Shown one piece after another: positions 47,028 through 59,301 of a DNA stretch of 64,000 nucleotides. Position numbers and translations under genes: made by a program. The first letter of the stretch is position 1. Every line of letters begins with the position of its first letter. Origin of the DNA: Nipponacmea schrenckii (taxonomy: Eukaryota > Mollusca > Gastropoda > Lottiidae); contig JAUJPP010000001.1 of NCBI GenBank assembly GCA_030562195.1, positions 10,904,472-10,968,471 of the forward strand, read 5' to 3'. The notes below the pieces were generated by a model. The model saw only the letters and a list, made by a program, of their open reading frames with translations. It was not told the origin of the DNA and made no database searches.

Positions 47028-48039
47028 TAGATGAACCAGTGTTTATGAGCATCCGTAATGGCTTATCTTCAACATTAATGGTAATCGCTACCTTACTAAC
47101 ACTTCGAACATGTTCACTCGAGTTCTGCGAAGTTGTACCCTGTAGCAGTAATCGTCATCACTACTACTATATAAATACGTACAGGCTGAGTATCAATTAC
47201 TCGAACATTGTCCTTGTCAGTGGGACGCATATTAGTTTTTTGTTAACGTTGCAAACAAGGACTTGTAGATAGGTTCTTGTGGACACGTTCTATAGAAACT
47301 GGAACCAAACTCCAATACCAAAAGGTTCTCTGCACACCGCAGACAAGTTCACTGCAAGCACGTTGTTGACGTGGTGCTCTCTTCTATGGTGATGTTTCCA
47401 AATCCAATCCAATACATCACTTTATTTACATTCGAATTCCAGGTCTGCACTAGAAAGCAAGATGTACCCTAAATGTCCATTTCCCTCTAGATCCTACGTC
47501 TTCAAACCCTAGCTAAAGAATACATCCGTTTCCTTACCACTGCCCTGTATTTATCCCTAGTATTGTTCTTTGTTTAAGTTTCCTTTGTATGTCAAGGAAA
47601 TCCCCGTCCAGTCCTTACGTTTAAAAGGAGACTGCCCTATTGATTAGTTAAACCCAAATTGCTATAGCTTACTGCACAGTTGAATAACCCATTGTGTAAA
47701 AGCCCTACTGTTAAGATATCCCTGTAGTCTACTCCTCAGTCTGACACCTTATGTTCCTACTACAAAATCTAATCAGAAAATGACAAGTGTTAAACCTTTG
47801 TTTTCTACTCTAAAACTTGAATAACCTTTCTATACCTGTACTACGTATGTCTATATAATCTGTGTTGTGTCTATATTCGATATTCGAATAAATGTGGCGC
47901 CTACACAGTATTCCTTATTAAATTGCATAAGATCACATGACGTCCTTCAGGGTATTCGCTATTGCTGTCGGATGTTGATGTGAGCAGACCACCATGTCAG
48001 TTACTTATAAAATTATAGTTTACTCATTAAAGTTTTAGT

Positions 48040-48520
48040 TATGTCTTTTCGTGGCCGATATAAACACCACAATTTGTCTATCCCTATACTTAAATGCAGA
48101 CCATTAATACATAATGTTACAACGTGCACGACACATTTTCCGGAAATGATTTTGTTTCTTACAATAATGGCAAGTCTGACCATTAGCGGGACACAGACTT
48201 TCATGTGGAAACTGACTACCACAATTCCTGTATTTTCAAGTATTCCCCGTTAATTGCTCTTGTGACTTTTTGTCTTTTTGACAGAGTTTCTTCCCCTTGT
48301 ACAAATTTAAGTTTATATATGTTCATGAGCTTTTATTCTTGGGTTGGTATTTCCAAACGCATTTACTGAAGCCTTTTCTAGTGTCCTACCAAGTGTGAGA
48401 ATATCATCTAAGCACATGTCTGGTTTACGCAAAGCTCTTCGACGTAACCTGTTTGATTTACAGTTCTGAATGATTTGTGACAGTATTTCCTTGTAAGTCA
48501 GTGTCTGTAGAGTCACAATC
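48040..48520 (-). pseudogene. Gypsy-type Gag relic with zinc knuckle
   Basis: The minus-strand frame 48516-48313 contains SQIIQNCKSNRLRRRALRKP then CLDDILTLGRTLEKAS, resembling the capsid C-terminal part of Gypsy Gag. In another frame (about 48215-48125) CGSQFPHESLCPANGQTC then CHYCKKQNHFRKMCRARC gives CCHC-type knuckles typical of this Gag group. A frame shift lies between them. Confidence 0.65.
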
Positions 48521-48838
48521 TTAAGCTAATTTTCTCAGTTCAGTAAAAACTGACATTTGAGTATTTCTCTAAAACCTGTTTTGTCGCTTCCGTTTGGGCC
48601 TTTTTTCTGCTTGATATATGTAATAAACAGTCTCACCAGTGTAATGTAAAGGTCAAGCTATACGTCTTGCGTCTTCACTCTCGTCGTCATGTTTGATGTT
48701 CATATCGAAAAAAAAATTTTCCCAATCGGCCTATCCACTTATCCCAGTTTTATTCGGCATCACGTCTGTCACTGTCGACCTCAAAAGATGGAAATACAGG
48801 TAACTATTTATCTATTTCTTTTTCCTCGTCGCCAAAAT

Positions 48839-49035
48839 GTGGTAATTTTGTGATTGATTGCCTTTATATATTTATCAACAACCAAGATTGTGTGTTCATC
48901 AGTATTATTTTCAGGACAGACATTTTTTCATAAAAAACGTTAACATTCGGTTACCCAATATTTTACTGATTTCAATTAAACGAAACGAAATTTATGAAAT
49001 GTGTCACTTAAGAATTAACTCTATATAAAACTGTG
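48839..49035 (-). repeat. 5' LTR of the Gypsy-type element
   Basis: Direct repeat of 44956-45155. On the minus strand it ends ATTACCACA immediately before the TTTTGGCGACGAGG leader, which fixes this edge at 48839. Confidence 0.7.
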
Positions 49036-49825
49036 TTTTAAAATTAAGACAACAAAGAGTAAAAATGTCGAAATGAGAAAAACGTTTAGGACGTTAGATT
49101 GTTACATACCGGATTGAAAGTTCTGAATATATAGGTACTTTTTTTTTTTTACAAACAGTCATGCCTGGAGGAACTATTCCCTGAGTTAAAGGGACGCAAC
49201 CTATATCCCAATGACAACTACCAGACGGCAACTGAATCGTTGATTTGTATCACTTTGTTTACTGGACCCTTGATGCCTTACCTATTGGTAACGTTCAACG
49301 TAATCCAAATAGCCCTATGGAAGGAAAATATCCGTAAATTGACATCAGAACTTAACTGACTTTATAAGCACGTTGATGGTATCAACTGTTATTATTATAG
49401 ATAGTCAACTTATAACCAAAGTTGGAGCTTCAGCATTGTTTACACCTGGGGGAAGCCTGGAGCAGTCCGAACAGTGGTATTTGCGAAAGAATTGTCTCCC
49501 TTTGTTTCTCGTCTTCTTGAAAATGTTCACTTGAAGTAGGTAAATCTACATACAGTGGTAGTAAGCCTAAATGTCAGAGAGTTTTTTATTTAACAATTGT
49601 TATTGTTAAACGTAATAATTCCTTGAAACGCCACTGACCTGAGCTCATTCAACTTGTTATTCTCGTAAGTCATGTACTTTCCTCTTTTCTTCTGGATAAC
49701 TTATTGGGTTAAACAACGCTTTTCTACTGTCCAGATATACATATTAAGTATTTGATTGAAATAATCCATGTTAATTTGTATGTGGTCCACAGAATTAGTA
49801 CGCTTGAAAGCTAAACGAGTTGACA
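49036..49825. other. Intergenic, nothing recognised
   Basis: No ORF, splice-bounded exon or known repeat between the LTR element and the tandem-repeat element. Confidence 0.4.
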
Positions 49826-49829
49826 CTTT

Positions 49830-51476
49830 TTATACGCCCACATGAAATGGGGGCGTATATTGTCGTCACCCCATCCGTCCGTCCGTCTGTCTGTCCGTCC
49901 ACAATTGCTTGTAAACACTCTAGAGGGCGCAATTCTTAACGGATGAAACTTTATATGAGTGTTTATGATCACGCAAGGATGAACCCTATTGAAAATCAGC
50001 AAAATCTGGCCCTTGTTCTTGAATGGCTCGTAAACACTCTACAATGTGCCATTCTTGACTGATTTTGATGAAACTTGGTGTGAGAGTATGTTATAAGGAT
50101 AAACCCTATTGAAAATAAGCGAAATAAAAAAACATTTAGTATGAGTTATTGCTCTTGTTCTTGAAAACGCGTTCAATTTTAGCTTGTAAACACTCTTGAG
50201 AGAACAATTCTAAATGGATTTTGATGAAACTTGGCTTGAGTATTTGTTATCACCCATGGATGAAGCCTATTGAAAACCAGTAAAATCGAAAAAAAATTAA
50301 TATCAGTTATTGCCCTTGTTTTTGAAAACGCGTTCAATTTTACGCTTTTAAACACTCTACAAAGCACAGTTATTGACCGATTTTGACAAAACTCGCTGAA
50401 ATTGTTTGATATCACCCAAGGAAAAATAGAAAATATGGAAATATATTTGATACGATTTATTGCCCTTGTTCTATAAAATGTGTTGGATTTTTGCCTTGTA
50501 AACACTCTACAAGTCACAATTCTTGAGTGACTTTGACGTAACTTGGAATGAGTATTTCTAATCACTTAAGGATGAACCCTATTGAAATTCAGCAAAATCG
50601 AAAAACATTTAGTATCAGTAATTGCCCTTTTTTTGAAAACGCGTTCAGTTTTAGCTTGTAAACATTCTAGAAAGAACAATTCTTAGTGGATTTTGATAAA
50701 ACTTGGCTTGAGTATTTGTTTTTACCTGAGGATGAACCCTATTCAAATAAATCGAAATATATTTAGTGTCAGTTATTACCCTTGTGTAATACGTTTTTAC
50801 TTTTTTGGCTAATAAACACTCCAGAAGGAATGACCAATGCTGACAAAACTCACTGAAATTGTTTGATATCGCAAGGGATGAGCCCTATTGAAAATTAAAA
50901 AATCAAAATATATCTTATATGAATTATTGCCCTTGTTCTTTTAAACGCGTTCGATTTTTGTCTCGTAAACACTCTACATGGCACAATTCTTGACCGGTTT
51001 TGATTAAACTTGGTGTGAGAGTGTGTTATAACTCAAGGATGAACCCTATTGAAAATCAGCGAAATCGAAAAATATTTTAGTATGAGTTACTGCTCTTGTT
51101 CTTGAAAATTTTAGCTTGTAAACACTCTAAAAAGAACAATTCTTAATGGATTTTGATTAAACCTGACTTGAGTATTTGCTTTTACACAAAGATGAACCCT
51201 ATTATAAATCAAATAAATCGAAATATATTTAGTGTCAGTTATTGCCCTTGTTCTTGAAACTCGTTCAATTTTAGCTTGTAAACACTCTAGAAAGAACAAT
51301 TTTTAATGGATTTTGATGAAACTTGGCTTGAGTATTTGTCTTCTCCAAGGATGAACCCTATTGAAAATCAGATAAATCTTTAAATATTTAATATCAATTA
51401 TTGCTCTGTTTTTGAAAAGAAGTATATGTATATTTTATTTTTTATTCAAAATCAATGCTGCCAGTGGGCGTATATT
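49830..51476 (+). mobile_element. Tandem-repeat element, about 155-bp unit, about 10 copies
   Basis: Starts with the hairpin TTATACGCCCACATGAAATG/GGGGCGTATA (49831-49860), TTGTCGTCACCCC, then a (CCGT/CTGT) run, then about ten repeats with anchors CTTGTAAACACTCT near 49910, 50030, 50188, 50498, 50653, 50965, 51116 and 51277, GATGAACCCTATTGAAAATC and TTATTGCCCTTGTTCTTGAA. It ends at GTGGGCGTATATTACC (51459). Spurious minus ORFs follow the repeat period. Layout (terminal hairpin, core of tandem units about 160 bp) recalls the bivalve 'pearl' type elements; non-autonomous. Relatives at 23240 and 30612/34281. Confidence 0.8.
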
Positions 51477-51479
51477 ACC

Positions 51480-52420
51480 TTGCCTGGCAAGCTATCCTTG
51501 GAATTCCACCTGTTTTGATAACGTAAAAAAAAACCTTAAGAGCACGAAGCCTCGGTTTATTGTTCCATCCTAACGACTATCCACGTCAGTCCCTCCGAAC
51601 TGTATCACTGAAACCGAATGAAAAATCCGACATTTGCCCTCGGGTTGGCGGGCAACAATCAAACTATAACTATGAAATAATGTACGAGAATGAGCTTATA
51701 AAATGTGAACGCAATTAGAAGAGTGGGTCACATATATAACACAAGATAATTTTTATGGAATAAATACACTCTTATTACTTATTACATGGCTACATAATGT
51801 TTCAATACAAGTTACACGTGCCCTCATAAGATAAAAACAGCCGATGTCGACAGGTGTAACTTGTGTTTAAACGTTATATTTTCCTTATTAAAGACGTATG
51901 TATTTATCCCATAACTAGTATACACATGTATAAGAGTATGAGCTGTATGAATATGACAGTAATGGGCGAATAAAAAAAATGTGAAGAGTATCTTAAAGCC
52001 AACAAGGATCTTACCATAGAAAATTTGTTCAAGTTAAAATATAATGAACTATTTACAAAAATATAATTTAATGGTGATGAATAATATATTAAGGGATAAT
52101 AATGATATGAATTGATTATGTACAAAAATGAAACAAACTGAAAACAATAATTATTTCTTAGAATTTATTCAATAATTCTGTATAACCTTATCCTTCCAGA
52201 AAAAAACAAATATTGGCTCCAACAATGCACTATGAAATAATGACAACAATTTAAATAAGTTAACATCAAATTATAAATGGTTTAAAAATTTAGAGTTTCA
52301 ATATTTGAATGACTAAAGAGCATATATCATACACTCCTTCTGTCATATATTCAGATGCTGTTTGTTCTATATATCTGCAAAGCATAAGTACAAGACTTGA
52401 AAATACTGCAAAGGTTTTTT
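51480..52420. other. Intergenic downstream of the 258-aa protein gene
   Basis: AT-rich, no recognisable gene. A minus-strand ORF at 51904-52125 rich in Tyr and Ser has no domain signature and is not called. Confidence 0.4.
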
Positions 52421-52421
52421 T

Positions 52422-52427
52422 TTTATT
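52422..52427 (-). terminator. Candidate polyadenylation signal of the 258-aa protein gene
   Basis: AATAAA on the minus strand 48 bp after the stop codon at 52475. Confidence 0.45.
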
Positions 52428-52474
52428 AACATTAGAATAATTTAATTAAATCAAAAAATGCATTGTGTGTATAA

Positions 52475-54436
52475 TTATTTTTTACCAATGCCGAAATAAG
52501 CTTGTTTGAAATTATCAACATAACAAAGAGCATCTTTAGCATTATATGGATCCCAGGGCATTAATGAGACCGCTCTTTCTACGCTATATAAACCATAGTC
52601 ACTATTTAAACTACTAACACTCATCATCATCTGATCAAAGAAGGAAGGGGTGCCACAACTGAAGATGACGAACTGAAAAGGAAATATATATGTACTTAAC
52701 TTTATAATTACATTACGTTACAAAAAAGTTCAGCTATTATCATCAGGTACGGACATGTTAGGTATGAAAGTCGAAAATAGGAATAGGTTTTCATGCTAAC
52801 TTGTCAAACACAAACGGAGTGACGATACAAATAAGTAAATTACATGTATTTAGAATAAAGCGGTCTTTCAGCTTCCAAGTCAATTGTATAAGTTGTAAAT
52901 AAAAAAAAAACTTACTCTATTTGGTGTAACTGATAACATTTTATAAGCATCCATAATAATACCAGCTGTTCTCAGTCGTAAAACTTCTGTAGTATAGTTC
53001 CTCATAACTTCAGTATATTCTTCAAGTCCACCTTAAAAAACCAACAAGTTATTTCTCTTAATAAAATATTTACCTTATTAATCAATAAGTTGAGATAAAG
53101 ATACTGAGGATACACATTTAAATCTGGTCCATATTGGATATAAAGAAATCACTCTCCTGGTAATATTGAAGTTATCCATAGTGACTTATTAAATAAGTTA
53201 ATTGATACAAGATTTCAGAAGTTTTAATTGTTGAAATAAAATTACAAATGCACTGGTTGATTTTTACTTAAACTTTTACGTTCGGGTTGTCAGATGATTC
53301 TTTAACGCTAACACCCTTACATACCTGGAGATTCGACGGAGGTTTCAAACATGTAGACCCGAGCACAGGGCAGTGCACGAAGTGGAGTAAAAGCTAAGTC
53401 CCTTTGTACCCCAAGGAAGGTTGAAAAGGCTTCAAATGAGTACAGAGGAATAGTCTCGATTTCCATACCAAAATTTGTTACTCCCAAAGCAATATCACAT
53501 AACGCACCAGGTGTAGTTGTTTTCACAACTGAAACAATACAATTACAGTTTAATATTTTATCACAAAAAGATCAATTCATTCAAACCCATAAGTATCCTT
53601 ATGCTTACTCACACAAAGGACTATTATACCGAGCTGCCCATCCAATGTAGTAGTATAAAATCCTATACAATGACGCCATGATCTTGCTGTCTTGTTTGTT
53701 TATTGTTTATCGGTTGTCAGAGTTTTTTTATGGGGTCAATCTGTTTTTATATTCGTGGATGGGAGAGCGTAGCATTGTCCCTATAGCTGATGGGGGCCTG
53801 GAAAATATCTTAAATGAATGAATAAATAACATAAATAAACTTACTCGCCATGATTCTTGGTTCTCCGGTTACCTACAAAAACATCATTTTACTATAATTT
53901 ATATAACGATCAAATTCTTAATTCTCAAATTTAATGTGGAAGTGCTCTTACTTTCACCATTGATAGTCAAACATATTAATACAGAGAAGCTGCGACCGCT
54001 GGAATGTCAACTTTGATTACGCAATAAGAATTGATGATCCGAATTACAAAACGGTATCTTTTGAGTAAGTGTCTTTTTTTGTACGTTAATTTGGTATTGA
54101 ACAAAGTATCGGCAATCTATACCGCCAAAATGAAAAAAGTGTCGTGAAAGAAACGACGTTTGACAAGAAGTCAAAAACTTACTTTAAAAATGTGTAATGG
54201 TACCACTTTTGGAAGATAGTTTTTAAGAAGTTGACCTGCAGAAACATAGACTGGTCTGGCATACAGGGGAGTTCCTTGTACAGGGATTGCCATGGTGATC
54301 ATGTAATATTCCCAATCAGCGTCAGGGGTTGGTGGTATAACTTGGCACGCTCCATAATTGACCAGAAATATAAGGGCCAGGGTACCAATCAGATATTTGT
54401 TAGTTGGAATCATTGTGGTTTTTGGTACCCGTCTAG
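52475..54436 (-). CDS. Secreted 258-aa protein of unknown family
   Basis: Five exons on the minus strand: 54183-54436 (ATG at 54411-54413), 53845-53872 (28 bp), 53325-53528, 52916-53031 and 52475-52672. Phases agree, and coding sums to 777 nt. A hydrophobic signal peptide (LIGTLALIFLVNYGACQ) precedes the mature part DADWEYYMITMAIPVQGTPL. Exon C has GALCDIALGVTNFGMEIETI, exon D GGLEEYTEVMRNYTTEVL, exon E FVIFSCGTPSFFDQMMMSVS and ends GIGKK. The order strand-helix-strand appears twice, with weak resemblance between LPKVV..IMAIVKTTTPGALCD and the LRTAGI..FVIFSCGTPSFFDQ region, suggesting two ferredoxin-like halves (inference). A 5' untranslated exon may end at 54508. No family recognised. Confidence 0.8.
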
Positions 54437-55390
54437 CTGTAAGAGAAATCGAAAGTTATATGTTGCAAATGAAATTTAATTTGTTGAAATGTAACGGAGA
54501 AACATACCTTCTGGAGAAGATTGATAGTTTATACTCTATCTTAACCATACCACTTACCATACCAATATAATTATCAAATGGTTGTAATAAAAATACCAAT
54601 GCGGTACAGTCGTAATAAAGAAATGCAATTGTCGAACATTGAGTCTTCTCGGTAATGATATCACAAAAGATGTATCTCAAAGGGTTTTATTTCCCATCCA
54701 TTCGTTTAACAAATACAACTCCCTACACCTACCTAGGTCAGGATCACAACCAGGATGAATAAAATGAGATATGCGCAAAACTAATCCATTAACATCCTCT
54801 GACGAAAAATCAAGGATTGTTCGAGCTTGATTTCCATTGATGGATAGAATATAAACCACGCCTTATTGAAATTTTAATTTTGACAGCAAACCAATGAAAA
54901 TGGACTGGTAAAATGATGCCCCTCAGCCTAATTAGTAAAATCACGAAGGATTAAAATATATTTTTAATGTTCAATAAAGTAACATACACTAATTGGTATT
55001 AGTGCTATAAGATTAAAACTAACGTACTTGGTGAACTCCAATTTTTTTGTTTTTTGTTTTTCTCGTAATTAACTTTATTTTTGGATACGGAAAAGCCAAT
55101 CACTGTAATATCATAAATTGCATCTAAACCGACTTGTTTTAGATTGAGAGTAGCATTGCCCAACCCGTTGCAGATGTACTGTCGTTACGTCTGGGACTGA
55201 ACATAGAAGGTCACTGTTCTTTAGTTAGCTACATTCTGAGATACGACAAACCAAAGCAAATTAGTACATGTACTGGCATCTTTTTTATATCATAAGAATT
55301 TGGAGCATGGACAGATACCATACAAATTACAATGTGGACGTACACAATGCACCCAAATGAGACGATAAAACGATCCAGGAAAATAAAAGC

Positions 55391-55659
55391 TACGGTGGCC
55401 CACATACGACATAATTCTTTTATTTTGTTTCACTTAATTTTCTACGAAAATGAAAAGTGGGGGATAATTTCTATACTTTTTATTTAAAACCGAACTTATA
55501 TTCACTTTCACCTAGACGAAAAACAAAGTTTTTGAATATAAAGTACAGGAATTATCACCTTCTTTTCACCTAGGTGAAAATAGTTTTCACCATGGTGAAA
55601 AAAAAAAACGTTTTAATTCAAAATAAAGAAAAGAATTATTTCGTATGTGAGCCACCGTA
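55391..55659. mobile_element. MITE, family B, with 6-bp flanking repeat
   Basis: 269 bp with about 30-bp terminal inverted repeats (TACGGTGGCCCACATACGA on the left; right end TCGTATGTGAGCCACCGTA), two mismatches. It is flanked on both sides by AAAAGC, a likely target-site duplication. The interior is itself palindromic, with TTTTCACCTAGGTGAAAA near 55565 and TTTTCACCATGGTGAAAA near 55583. No ORF. The superfamily is not assigned. Confidence 0.8.
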
Positions 55660-58250
55660 AAAAGCTGACGATGCAAAAATTTATTTCAGCACACTGTTGT
55701 AAACAAATCTAGTTCAATATGCAGATTTGGCAAGGCAATTGGATGTCAAACAGGAAAATGTTCCCAATTAAGAAACATATTAAAAAGTATGATTAAATTA
55801 AATAAGCATTATCCCAATAATTATGTTGTGGCGTCATAAAACATGAATATTTAGGCCTACGGCTTGATTATTACACCTCGTTAGCTATAATGTACTATTT
55901 CTAATCTCATTAATTAAACTTAACATCATTAACGAAAAATCGCCCAAGTTGATAATATCTGAGATATGATTTGTGTTGATCTATGAAAGTTAATATATTC
56001 CGGTTTGACATCAGTGACACCAAGGTCGTCAAGACCATTTTCGTACAAATCGAATAGAGGTTGGAGTGACCAACATTATCATACGTTAACAGATAGTGTC
56101 GTTATGACGGAGATTGAAGGCTAGTCAAATTTTGAGAAAAACAGTCAATACCTGGTAATCAATTTAAAAAGCTATTAATTTCCTAATTAATTCTTCGAAA
56201 AACAGTGTAAAACTAGAAGGAAAATTATTTAAGTAGATTTAAGTCATTGTGATTTAGACCCGTCTTAAGTAAAACTTATGAAAAAATAATACACTGTAAA
56301 GTAAAAATGAAATATACAGATGTATATCCTACCTCTCACTAATAAAATCTTTCGATTATGAGACGTTGATTATTCCATTCAATTCAATTTAACAGATTTT
56401 CTGATCACGTGATTTCCCAAAAGATACCCAGTGAACAGTAAATAATCTGTCAAAAAATGACGAATAGATTTCTCTTTTTGATGAGTTTCCCTGGGCAATA
56501 TTGAACAAGAAATTACGCTTTCTGTCTTGGCCTAAACATGGCTTTAAACTTGCTGGGTCAACCAAATGTCCTTTTTAACCAATAATTAATTAGACTTCGA
56601 AGAAATTAAAATGTTATGTAATGGAAAAGACGAAAAATTATAACCCAATTCTTTTGTTATTTAATATTAGTGTAAAAATTCTAATGCTCCAGGACTGTAA
56701 CCTCGGTCAATTGGGAACATAAAGTTGTTCATCACGAAGCGTGTCACCGTCTCGGCAGTGACCTACCCCTTTCTTTTACTTTCAACTTCTGACCTGGTTC
56801 TGTTTTATTTGTCAGGGTCACCAGGATCTCATTGCTAATTGAAAATTAAAGGACAATACATGTGGTAAAAACCTTTTAATAAAAGACAATTTAGATATAC
56901 ATGTACCTTTATTCCATTGTAAATCGTTGTGAAATACCATTATCAATTGTATCATTACGAATTATGGTAGTAATAAATGCCTTTTCTGATTACATTTTCT
57001 GAAATCATGACATAATATGGTCAATCTTGATCACAGAGGCGCAGTCATCATGTTTTCCTTAGAATTAGAAAAATACATTGTGCGTAATACTGGGTTGTGG
57101 CATTACAGGGTACCTAGTTCTAGGTAAGTATATGATAATATATTATTTAATGAATAGAAATGATATATATTTTCCATATTAATAATTTCAATCAATAATA
57201 TAAGAAAATAGATATCTTTCTGATTTACAAATCAAGTCATAATTCTTCAGCAAACTATCGACTCAAATGTTAACTCAATGTTTTGTCTAGCTATCACATA
57301 ACCACCAAAAACTAACGGGGATATTGCATTTGTACATTTTGAAAAAAGAAAGCTCACAATGGGTTTAATTTATAACAATAATTTCAAATTGACTAAATTA
57401 GTTTTCAATACCTACATTTGTCTCATTAGATTTAATTGACAATTAAAGAAGCTTTAGCATTCCAAAATCCTAGATCACAGGAGTTGAATTTAGTAAGAGT
57501 TTACATTTTGAAAGCAAGATGGCAATACAGATAAGACCATACATCGAGGTTGTGTAAAATAAGATGAATTTTATTTTTGCTCCATTTAGCAATGATCAAA
57601 GTGGTCTGTGATAGAATATTTATATTAAATCCTACTTATTTATTGAGTATTTAACTTTACTGTACATTGTAGAGACGCCACTAGGAAATAAGACAATAAG
57701 AGAAATTTAAAAAATCTTCTCGCCAATCTGTTTCTTGAAATAGTTGAAATAAAGTAATTCAATTCTTAAAGCTCAACAATAATAAAGTAATATATATTTA
57801 TCATCCCCGTTGATATGATACAAGAACCTAAAGCGTTTTATTCCTATATTAGTATGTTAACGGGCAATATTATTGCAAGACATTTTGCCAGAGTGTCATC
57901 GTTCCAAACTTTCTCGATTAACAGTGCGCCAGCGATTAAAGTTGAAGATATCGCTATTCAACTGGGTGAATATATCCGGTAGTGGTCTACTTTCAATTTG
58001 ACTTCAGAATTGGTCTGGTCATCATAAATTGAATTTGTGAGGAAACAATAAGCATCTTTACGTCATGAAGTCGTTCGATGATTCGTTAAAAATGTCGGAC
58101 GTGAGTTCTAATCTCGACTGGAGTGTGAAAGTCCAATGACATTCCAGTCCGCCCAGATCCATGCCAAGAGGTTTGGCAAATGACCAGCTAGTACAAAGGA
58201 TCACTATCACGGCATACTTGTGAACCTGTTATCCTTGTAAAATGCAGTTA
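55660..58250. other. Intergenic, no gene recognised
   Basis: AT-rich sequence; no splice-bounded coding segments, no strong ORF. Nothing named. Confidence 0.4.
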
Positions 58251-58258
58251 TTGTAGTT

Positions 58259-59301
58259 GAGTGGCAAATTAGAAATTTGCCACTCTTTGTTTTCATTAGA
58301 CTTTTTTTTTTCGGGAAGCTCCCTAGCCCAACTCGAAAATGGTATAGACATTTGGTTTGAAAAATACGATAAGATACGTACTGGAATAGAAAATGAATAT
58401 ATAAAACTAAAATTTTGTACGCGTCAGTAGTTAGTTGCATACTAATAATATGCATAATTGCATAACTTTGTTGCTAATTATCCGATCGCTTTGAAAATGA
58501 CAGAATATAGAGAACTCGCCCATAGAAATAAAACCGCGTCATAAAAAATTGTCTACCACTTCCGGTTCTTGCGTGAGAACTTCCGGTTTTTTAGAACCGG
58601 ATTGGGTCACCCAGCTTCCGGTGTATGTAAGAAATCAGTACAAAAGCTATACATATATACTATCAGGCATTATTAGAACCCTTTTAGAATAAAAAATCAA
58701 AACCGGAAGTGAATCTTTATGTGTCATCACAGAACGGTAACATTCCGCTAATTTTTATCCGATTTGTCCGATTTTGGTGTTTTTCGAAACCTTGTTACTT
58801 TATCTAAAACTTGTTGGGAACAGAATTTTGATTTTCAAATTTAAATTTTTTTAATGCCCGATTGAAATTTTTTGAAAATTCAAAAGGCCAAATCAAATGA
58901 CATTGACCTTCAATGACCCTGAAATTTTTCAAGTAGAATGTTCTTGACCTAAGCTATCCACACATATGCCTATTATGATCGACAACAATTTTTTTGGTAC
59001 CCGTTTTAGTTTTTTGAAAATTCACAAGGCTATATCAAATGACCTTGACCTTCAATGACCATGAATTTTAAAACCGCATCATAAAAACATCTATCCATGT
59101 TTCATATAGTAGATAAATTTCAACCTCTTGTTTTATTCACAAAAATAAATATTATTGACAATTCTGACCTTAAATATTTTTATGATGGAACCTTAAAAAC
59201 TTTCTCATTAATATGCAATTAACTTTAAACTGTGGTGTAACAATATTACATAATAAAACTTCGCGTATATTTTTTGAACCCATAGAGGTTGTTTGCCACT
59301 C
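58259..59301. repeat. Possible transposon bounded by GAGTGGCAAA / TTTGCCACTC
   Basis: A hairpin GAGTGGCAAATTAGAAATTT...GCCACTC at 58259-58285 and a matching TTTGCCACTC at 59292-59301 bracket a repeat-like unit. Inside are four ACTTCCGGT-type words (58560-58720) and a direct repeat of about 45 bp (AAATCAAATGACATTGACCT at 58892 and a similar word at 59035). No ORF with homology and no target duplication seen. Confidence 0.45.

Larger units (their letters stand above)
44956..49035 (-). mobile_element. Decayed Ty3/Gypsy-type LTR retrotransposon
   Basis: About 4.1 kb, minus strand. Two diverged direct repeats (about 44956-45155 and 48839-49035) are the LTRs. Just inside the 5' LTR, on the minus strand, lies TTTTGGCGACGAGGAAAAAG, the leader type common after LTRs of this superfamily. 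Internal relics in order: Gag (48520-48040, with a zinc-knuckle), protease-like region (about 47065-46640), RT and RNase H (about 46425-45390). No integrase was recognised. Many stops and a local tandem duplication make it inactive. The stretch 47370-47990 has no Gypsy similarity that I can see and may be a separate insertion. Confidence 0.8.

Noticed and set aside
49811..51299. Series of similar minus-strand ORFs suggesting a repeated-domain protein
   Set aside because: They follow the 155-bp repeat out of frame between units and contain stops; it is a non-coding tandem array.
54508..54533. TATA box at 54528-54533 for the 258-aa protein gene
   Set aside because: The expected start about 25 bp downstream would fall past the proposed 5' exon donor at 54507, so it does not fit.
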